From CBDUQI01 sp965369325 (GTDB taxonomy: Bacteria; Pseudomonadota; Gammaproteobacteria; Steroidobacterales; JBCBZW01): a stretch of DNA of 37,639 nucleotides. The notes beneath the pieces are model-generated. The model saw nothing but the letters and a program-made list of their open reading frames with translations, was not told where the DNA came from and ran no database searches. The stretch covers positions 1 to 37,639 of the forward strand of contig CBDUQI010000032.1 in assembly GCA_965369325.1 (NCBI GenBank). Reading direction: 5' to 3'. This document shows positions 32,886-37,639 of the stretch, in pieces (position 1 is the stretch's first letter; the number at the start of each line of letters is the position of its first letter). A program made the translations under genes and the position numbers.

Positions 32886-34757
32886 CTATGCGCGACGCCG
32901 CTTCAGATGCACCAGCAACAATGAGATCGCGGCCGGCGTCACCCCGGAAATACGGCCCGCCTGGCCCAGCGTGCATGGCCGCGCCTCAGTGAGTTTTTGC
33001 CGCACCTCGTTAGACAGACCTTTCACGTTTTCGTAATCCAGGCTGTCCGGCAACGTCGTTTGCTCGTGTGCGCGGGTGCGCTTAATCTCATCCTGCTGGC
33101 GGCGCACATAGCCATCGTAACGCGCCTGCACTTCCACCTGAAAGCCCACATCGGGGGCGGCCGGTTCGCCCGCGCCGGGCAGACTCATCAATGAGGCATA
33201 GCTCACGCCGGGGCGGCGCAACGCTTCAAACGCATGCGTTTCGCGCGAGAGGGCTTTACCGAACACGCGCTGCATCGCCTCATCGCCCACTTTGTGCGGA
33301 TGAAGAACGAGTTTTTGCAACCGCACTTTTTCCTGCTCGATCGCCTCACGACGGACCTGGTAACTGGCCCAGCGCGCATCCCCCACCAGGCCCAGCTCGC
33401 GGCCGGTTTCGGTCAGGCGCAGGTCCGCGTTGTCTTCGCGCAGCAACAGGCGATGCTCGGCGCGACTGGTAAACATGCGATACGGCTCAGCGGTGCCGCG
33501 CGTAATTAGATCATCGATCAGTACGCCGATATACGCCTCGTCACGACGCGGCGTCCACGGCGCCTGCTCGCGCGTCTGCCGGGCCGCATTGAGCCCGGCG
33601 ACGAGTCCCTGGGCGGCGGCCTCTTCATAACCGGTAGTCCCGTTGATCTGGCCGGCGAAAAACAGCCCGTCGATGAAACGGGTCTGCAAGCTCAGCCGCA
33701 AGCCGCGCGGATCGAAATAGTCGTACTCAATCGCGTAACCAGGGCGGGTGATGTGCGCGTTTTCGAACCCCACCAGGCTGCGAACAAATTCGTACTGCAC
33801 ATCAAACGGCAACGAGGTGGAAATACCGTTGGGGTAAACCTCGTGTGTGTCCAGCCCTTCCGGCTCGACAAAAATCTGATGCGATGTTTTGTCCGCAAAG
33901 CGCACGACCTTGTCTTCAATCGACGGGCAGTAACGCGGCCCCACCCCGTCAATCACACCACTGAACAGCGGCGATCGATGTAGGGCTGCTCGAATAATAT
34001 CGTGCGTGTGCTCGGTGGTCGCCGACAAATGGCAGGGCACCTGGCGCGGATGGTCCTGCGCGCTGCCGATAAAAGAGAACACGGGCAGTGGCGTGTCGCC
34101 GGGCTGTTTGGTCAGGCCGTCGTAATTAATGCTGCGCCCGTCGATCCGCGGCGGTGTACCGGTTTTCAGGCGACCCACCTCGAACGGCATCTCGCGCAAT
34201 TTCTGCGCCAGCGCATTGGAGGGTGGATCGCCGGCGCGGCCACCTTCGTGATTAGCCTCGCCAATGTGAATGCGCCCGCCCAGGAAGGTCCCCACAGTAA
34301 GCACTACGGCGCGGGCACTAAAGCTCAGCCCCATCGCCGTGCCAACGCCGGTGACGCGGGTACCATCCAGCACCAGGTCGTTCACAGCTTGCTGGAAAAT
34401 GGTGAGATTGGGCTGGTTCTCCAGCACTGAGCGCACCGCTTGGCGATACAACACCCGATCGGCCTGGGCGCGCGTCGCTCGCACGGCTGGGCCCTTGCTC
34501 GCGTTGAGCGTGCGCCAGTGGATACCGGCGCGGTCAGCGGCCTGGGCCATCACCCCGCCCAGAGCGTCTATTTCACGCGTCAGATGGCCTTTGCCGATAC
34601 CGCCGATGGCGGGGTTGCAGCTCATCTGGCCCAGGGTCTCGATGTTGTGGGTTAGCAATAACGTGGACGCACCCGTGCGCGCGGCGGCCAGCGCGGCCTC
34701 CGTCCCGGCATGCCCGCCGCCGATGACGATGACATCGAATGTGCTTGGGTAGTGCAT
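32886..34757 (-). CDS. mnmG: tRNA uridine-5-carboxymethylaminomethyl modification enzyme MnmG
   Basis: 623 residues, matching the family. MnmG (GidA) works with MnmE to place the cmnm group at U34 of tRNAs reading NNA/NNG codons, using FAD. FAD Rossmann motif VIVIGGGHAGTEAALAAART, SCNPAIGGIGKGHLTREIDA, VLTVGTFLGGRIHIGE, the cysteine motif RYCPSIEDK and GLFFAGQINGTTGYEEAAAQ are all present, along with the helical C-terminal domain. Start ATG 34757; no clear Shine-Dalgarno. In many bacteria it is next to rsmG and the parA/parB genes; here it is followed by gpx instead, so this is not the usual origin-proximal locus. Confidence 0.97.
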   Translation of the reverse strand: MHYPSTFDVIVIGGGHAGTEAALAAARTGASTLLLTHNIETLGQMSCNPAIGGIGKGHLTREIDALGGVMAQAADRAGIHWRTLNASKGPAVRATRAQADRVLYRQAVRSVLENQPNLTIFQQAVNDLVLDGTRVTGVGTAMGLSFSARAVVLTVGTFLGGRIHIGEANHEGGRAGDPPSNALAQKLREMPFEVGRLKTGTPPRIDGRSINYDGLTKQPGDTPLPVFSFIGSAQDHPRQVPCHLSATTEHTHDIIRAALHRSPLFSGVIDGVGPRYCPSIEDKVVRFADKTSHQIFVEPEGLDTHEVYPNGISTSLPFDVQYEFVRSLVGFENAHITRPGYAIEYDYFDPRGLRLSLQTRFIDGLFFAGQINGTTGYEEAAAQGLVAGLNAARQTREQAPWTPRRDEAYIGVLIDDLITRGTAEPYRMFTSRAEHRLLLREDNADLRLTETGRELGLVGDARWASYQVRREAIEQEKVRLQKLVLHPHKVGDEAMQRVFGKALSRETHAFEALRRPGVSYASLMSLPGAGEPAAPDVGFQVEVQARYDGYVRRQQDEIKRTRAHEQTTLPDSLDYENVKGLSNEVRQKLTEARPCTLGQAGRISGVTPAAISLLLVHLKRRRA

Positions 34758-34822
34758 TGGATGGGCGATTCTAGCGGTTATTGACGGGTATTGGCCACCC
34801 GCGAGCCCCGTTTATCACGCTG

Positions 34823-35386
34823 CTAGTAGGGGAAAATAGCTGCCCGGGCAGCCTCAATCTCCTGCTCGGAGCCGCTCACGGTAACCCGTACGCCATCCTG
34901 GCTGAACTCACGCCGGCACACCTGCAGGGCATGTTCGGCCACCGCATGCTCCAGCGCATCGGTGCGGGCGAACGGCACTTCGAACACCGCCTCGTGCAGC
35001 TCAATCCACGGGATCAGCACCGCTTCGAGCAAGGCTTGGGCCACCGCATTGGTGTAGGCCCGGGTGAGGCCGCCCGCACCCAGCTTGACGCCACCGAAGT
35101 AGCGCACCACCACCGCGCCCACGTTAATCAGCTCCCGGCCCTGCAACACCCGCAGCATGGGGCGGCCGGCGGTACCGCCAGGCTCACCGTCATCACGGGC
35201 GAACTCGCTTAACTGACCGGCCGGGTTAAGCCAGCGCGCCGCAGTGCAGTGATGGTTGGCTTTGGCATGCTCGCCCTTCAGCGTTGCCAGGGCGGCATCG
35301 AACTGCGCGTAGGGCATCACATACGCCAAAAACTGGGAGCCTTTGATCTCAAGCTGTGCGGTCCACTGGCGCTCAACGGTATGCAT
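34823..35386 (-). CDS. yigZ: YigZ/IMPACT family protein
   Basis: 187 residues. Domain IMPACT N (UPF0029) shows SQFLAYVMPY, DDGEPGGTAGRPMLRVLQG and the nearby GAVVVRYFGGVKLGAGGLTR, the signature of the family, followed by the C-terminal DUF1949-like domain. E. coli YigZ is conserved but of unclear molecular role; eukaryotic IMPACT regulates translation. Starts at ATG 35386; upstream of MnmG by 65 bases on the same strand. Cytoplasmic. Confidence 0.93.
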   Translation of the reverse strand: MHTVERQWTAQLEIKGSQFLAYVMPYAQFDAALATLKGEHAKANHHCTAARWLNPAGQLSEFARDDGEPGGTAGRPMLRVLQGRELINVGAVVVRYFGGVKLGAGGLTRAYTNAVAQALLEAVLIPWIELHEAVFEVPFARTDALEHAVAEHALQVCRREFSQDGVRVTVSGSEQEIEAARAAIFPY

Positions 35387-35485
35387 AGGAGGCGATCATA
35401 CGCGATCCTAAACACTCATCGATCTGTGGCCGAGTAGGGCGCAGGGCAGCGCCGAGGCGATGTGCGTCAGGTCCGGGCGCCGTTA

Positions 35486-36193
35486 TTAAGCGCTGTGCAG
35501 GCGGCGGATGCGGGTAATGGTGAGCACGTCCTCGATGCGGGTGCCATTCCAGCAGTAGCGAAAGTGCGGCCCCTGCACCGGCAGGGTGAGCGCCAGCGGC
35601 GAGAAAGCCGCCACACATTGCCCGCCAGGGCGGCGGACGCTGCGGTAGTACAGGCCCGGGCTGTCGGCTATGCGCCGTTCGGCGGCAAACGCCTGGCATT
35701 GCGGCCAGGTAGCCAGCGCGGGTTGGTGCAGATGCTGGAACCGGCGACCACGAATGTCGTGCAACGCGCCCTGCATGCGGCCAATGTAGCAACGCTGGTC
35801 AATCTCGATCGGCGGCTCTTGCGTCTGCGCCAGAAAACGCTCGGTGTGGAAGGCGGTCTCGCGAATGGCCGTGTCTTTGTCCATCGCCGCGTAGTACACG
35901 CCATAACTGCCATCGCTGAAACGGCTCTCCCGGCCAATATGGGTAAACGCCGCCATCACGACGCTGGCACCTGGGCCGGTGACCCATTGCGCTTTGGGCA
36001 GTCGGTACAAATCCCCGGCCTGGGCCCGGAGTCGGTCGTTGGTGCTGGCCTCCAGCGCGTAGAGCACCTCCAGCTCATCCGGCTCCACCAGATGCTCAAA
36101 TATGTTGATGGGCGGGAAACGCGAGGGAATAATGCGGTACTGCCGCGTGCCCTCCAGATCCTTGCGGCGAACGCGCTCAGCCACGCCAGGCAT
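35486..36193 (-). CDS. RES-domain toxin (NAD+-degrading type)
   Basis: About 235 residues. RES-domain features: RQYRIIPSRFPPINIFE, RFSDGSYGVYYAAMDKDTAI with RETAFH, and RRPGGQCVAAFSPLAL. Known RES toxins (for example MbcT) break down NAD+ and stop growth. It is paired with the Xre-type antitoxin upstream on the same strand, whose CDS it overlaps by 17 bases (ATG 36193), so the two are translated together. A TTG one codon earlier is an alternative start. Enzyme activity is a family inference. Confidence 0.88.
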   Translation of the reverse strand: MPGVAERVRRKDLEGTRQYRIIPSRFPPINIFEHLVEPDELEVLYALEASTNDRLRAQAGDLYRLPKAQWVTGPGASVVMAAFTHIGRESRFSDGSYGVYYAAMDKDTAIRETAFHTERFLAQTQEPPIEIDQRCYIGRMQGALHDIRGRRFQHLHQPALATWPQCQAFAAERRIADSPGLYYRSVRRPGGQCVAAFSPLALTLPVQGPHFRYCWNGTRIEDVLTITRIRRLHSA

Positions 36194-36596
36194 CAAGATG
36201 ACGACGCACCTGATACAGGTCGTCCACCTTGCCCGCCAGCATCACAGCCAGTGCGCTGCGGCCGCCAAATCCCTCGTTATCACGCCGCACCCATTCATCC
36301 GCGCGCTCCGCGACCGGCAACAGCACATGCAGACTCTTATATACGCCTAGCAACACGCTGATACGCTCAAGGGTGTCATCCGGCAGGGTGGCGATGCTGC
36401 CCTCACGCCACCGGTAGAAAGTGCGCTTGCTGGGGTTACCCAGCAACACAACGCGCTCGCTGACACTGAGATCCCAGGCATCTGCGATGCCGATAAACGC
36501 TTTCATGGCGACGGTATTGATGCGCTGGCGATCAAACTCCGCCAGCCTGGGGGTGTCCGCGCCAAAGAAGGACATTGCTGTATCATGTGTTGCCAT
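36177..36596 (-). CDS. Xre/MbcA/ParS-family antitoxin
   Basis: 139 residues. N-terminal Xre-like helix-turn-helix region (MKAFIGIADAWDLSVSERVV, LLGNPSKRTFYRWREG) and a C-terminal toxin-binding domain of the MbcA/ParS (DUF2384) type, containing GVYKSLHVLLP and AVMLAGKVDDLYQVRRHLDA. It should neutralise the RES toxin and repress its own operon. Start ATG 36596 sits inside a palindrome that also overlaps the promoter, leaving a very short leader. A TTG at 36632 is a less likely start. The Xre-RES order antitoxin-toxin with short overlap is canonical. Confidence 0.88.
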   Translation of the reverse strand: MATHDTAMSFFGADTPRLAEFDRQRINTVAMKAFIGIADAWDLSVSERVVLLGNPSKRTFYRWREGSIATLPDDTLERISVLLGVYKSLHVLLPVAERADEWVRRDNEGFGGRSALAVMLAGKVDDLYQVRRHLDAWRG

Positions 36597-36632
36597 ATGG
36601 CATAGATTATATAGTTTTGCGCCATCTGGCAA
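36591..36632 (-). promoter_or_regulatory. Promoter-operator of the Xre-RES operon
   Basis: A consensus TATAAT -10 (minus strand, 36611-36606) lies behind TTGCCA (36632-36627, five of six -35 bases), but the spacer is only 15 bases. The perfect palindrome TGCCATATGGCA (36591-36602) covers the start codon, and a near-palindrome GCCATCTGGC (36621-36630) covers the -35; both share GCCATNTGGC and their centres are 29 bp apart. This fits autorepression by the Xre antitoxin. Transcription would begin only about three bases before the ATG, so the mRNA is nearly leaderless. Confidence 0.6.
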
Positions 36633-36700
36633 TTCTGGCGAACTGTGGCGACTGCCCGTCTATAGGCTATCCAAGCGCCCCACCTGTGCTCAGGCGGCAC

Positions 36701-37639
36701 TCACGGCAGCCCGAGGGCCGCGCGCAACGGTGTCAGATGCGCCTCATAGCGCTGCCAGCGCCGTACCGACTGGGTGTAGATCGGCTGGCGCACCTGCCAC
36801 CGGCTGAGTGTGTCCACCACGCGGCGGTTCTGATCAAATCGCAGGCAACCCGGCTCAAACGCTAGACCACAGTGTGCAAGCAGCGCCCGGGTCCAGTGCG
36901 CCTGGTCGGCCACTAGGCCCTGATAATCCAGCTCAAACACCGGTTCAGGCAGCGCCTGGTGCCAGTGCGCCATCAGCTCGCGATAGTCATTGTGCACACT
37001 GGCAATGTCCTGCAGGTCATAGCTAAAGTAGTTGCCACGGCCAAAATCCTGGAAGTAAATGGACAGGCAGTTATCCAGCGCGTCGCGCTGACAATGAATG
37101 ATGCGGCAGCCAGGGAACAGCAGGGCAATCAGCCCCAAATGCTGGAAATTGGCCGGAAACTTGTCCGTGACGAAGCGCTCGCCCTGGGCAAACTCGGCAA
37201 GATGCTGCAGGTATTCGCGCCGAATATCGTCGAACGCCGGTGGTAGTCCGTCGTCCTCGAAGGTATCGGGGTAAGGCGCCAGACGCCCCACCACCTCGTT
37301 TTCTAAAAACGTGCGTTCGCCCGCCCCGGCCACCTGTGAATGGCTGGCGAGTATCTGCTCCACCAACGTCGTGCCCGAGCGCGGCATGCCGACGATAAAC
37401 AGAGGTTGCACAGTGCTGGCCTCGCTGCTCGCCGCCGGGGCACCTTGGGACAAGCGCTGGCGATCAAACACCTGCGCCAGACGACGGGAATAGCCTTGCT
37501 GCCGGGCACGATCGAATGCGGGGACCCGGGCCTTCTTAAGGGCGTTGGCAGCCTGGTAGTAGGCGAACGCACGATCGTACTCACCGCAGTCGTTGTAGAT
37601 CTTGCCAAGCGCGAAGCCCAGTTTTTCGCGTGCGTAGTT
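36701..37639 (-). CDS. TPR-sulfotransferase family protein (N-terminus outside window)
   Basis: 313 codons to the window edge, still open, so the 5' part is missing. The PAPS-binding loop FIVGMPRSGTTLVEQIL lies at about residue 80 of the visible part, and RDALDNCLSIYFQDF provides the 3'-phosphate-binding Arg/Ser. Before it, REKLGFALGKIYNDCGEYDR with the following AFAYYQAANALKKA is a tetratricopeptide-type helix pair, as in the bacterial TPR-sulfotransferase family. These enzymes transfer sulfate from PAPS; the acceptor is unknown. The internal GTG at 37471 is not a credible start, because the frame is open upstream and the TPR continues. Confidence 0.87.
   Translation of the reverse strand, partial: NYAREKLGFALGKIYNDCGEYDRAFAYYQAANALKKARVPAFDRARQQGYSRRLAQVFDRQRLSQGAPAASSEASTVQPLFIVGMPRSGTTLVEQILASHSQVAGAGERTFLENEVVGRLAPYPDTFEDDGLPPAFDDIRREYLQHLAEFAQGERFVTDKFPANFQHLGLIALLFPGCRIIHCQRDALDNCLSIYFQDFGRGNYFSYDLQDIASVHNDYRELMAHWHQALPEPVFELDYQGLVADQAHWTRALLAHCGLAFEPGCLRFDQNRRVVDTLSRWQVRQPIYTQSVRRWQRYEAHLTPLRAALGLP

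Overview
The window is GC-rich, gene-dense bacterial chromosome. The mix of genes (integral-membrane alkane hydroxylase with an AraC-type regulator, Cys-type glutathione peroxidase, MnmG, YigZ, a c4-type dihaem cytochrome, an ExeM-like secreted nuclease, an AcuI-like acrylyl-CoA reductase, large secreted proteins with calcium-binding repeats) points to a marine or aquatic gammaproteobacterium. This placement rests on gene content only; no rRNA or other taxonomic marker gene is present.

Layout. 1-4058: the 3' end of a collagen-like surface protein with a strong terminator; an AraC/AlkB divergent pair with a candidate operator between them; a zinc-ribbon metallopeptidase. 4048-6656: an orphan polysaccharide flippase and an MDR oxidoreductase. 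6667-11211 (minus strand): a secreted 5'-nucleotidase-like phosphoesterase followed by an ExeM-type extracellular endonuclease, plausibly a pair that uses external nucleic acid. 11484-14026 (plus strand): SMR efflux protein, AhpD-like protein, homocysteine S-methyltransferase family protein, HEAT-repeat protein. 14030-24859 (minus strand): MBL hydrolase and AcuI (overlapping start/stop), an MFS transporter, then a 2306-residue secreted YD/RHS protein ending in an HNH nuclease, with a DUF4265-like gene just behind it. 25305-26815: dihaem cytochrome c (minus) and a SIMPL-domain protein (plus). 27018-27511: remains of a Fic gene. 27714-32069: a 1451-residue secreted protein combining a metalloprotease-like HExxH domain and a von Willebrand A domain. 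32339-35386 (minus): glutathione peroxidase, MnmG, YigZ. 35486-36596 (minus): a Xre-RES toxin-antitoxin pair with palindromic operator-like sites. 36701 to the end: a TPR-sulfotransferase, cut by the window edge.

The most notable locus is 14030-21421. It has the organisation of a polymorphic toxin system: a Sec-type signal, PKD domains, a TSP3/dockerin-like calcium cassette, a thrombospondin-C-like insert, about 30 YD repeats, an RHS core boundary and a C-terminal HNH nuclease, followed at once by a small gene in the position of an immunity gene. The conserved start of that small gene appears to lie upstream of its first ATG/GTG/TTG codon, right against the toxin stop codon. The calcium cassette ending in PGPSG recurs in the ExeM-like nuclease. 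All family assignments come from reading motifs in the translations; no database search was run.
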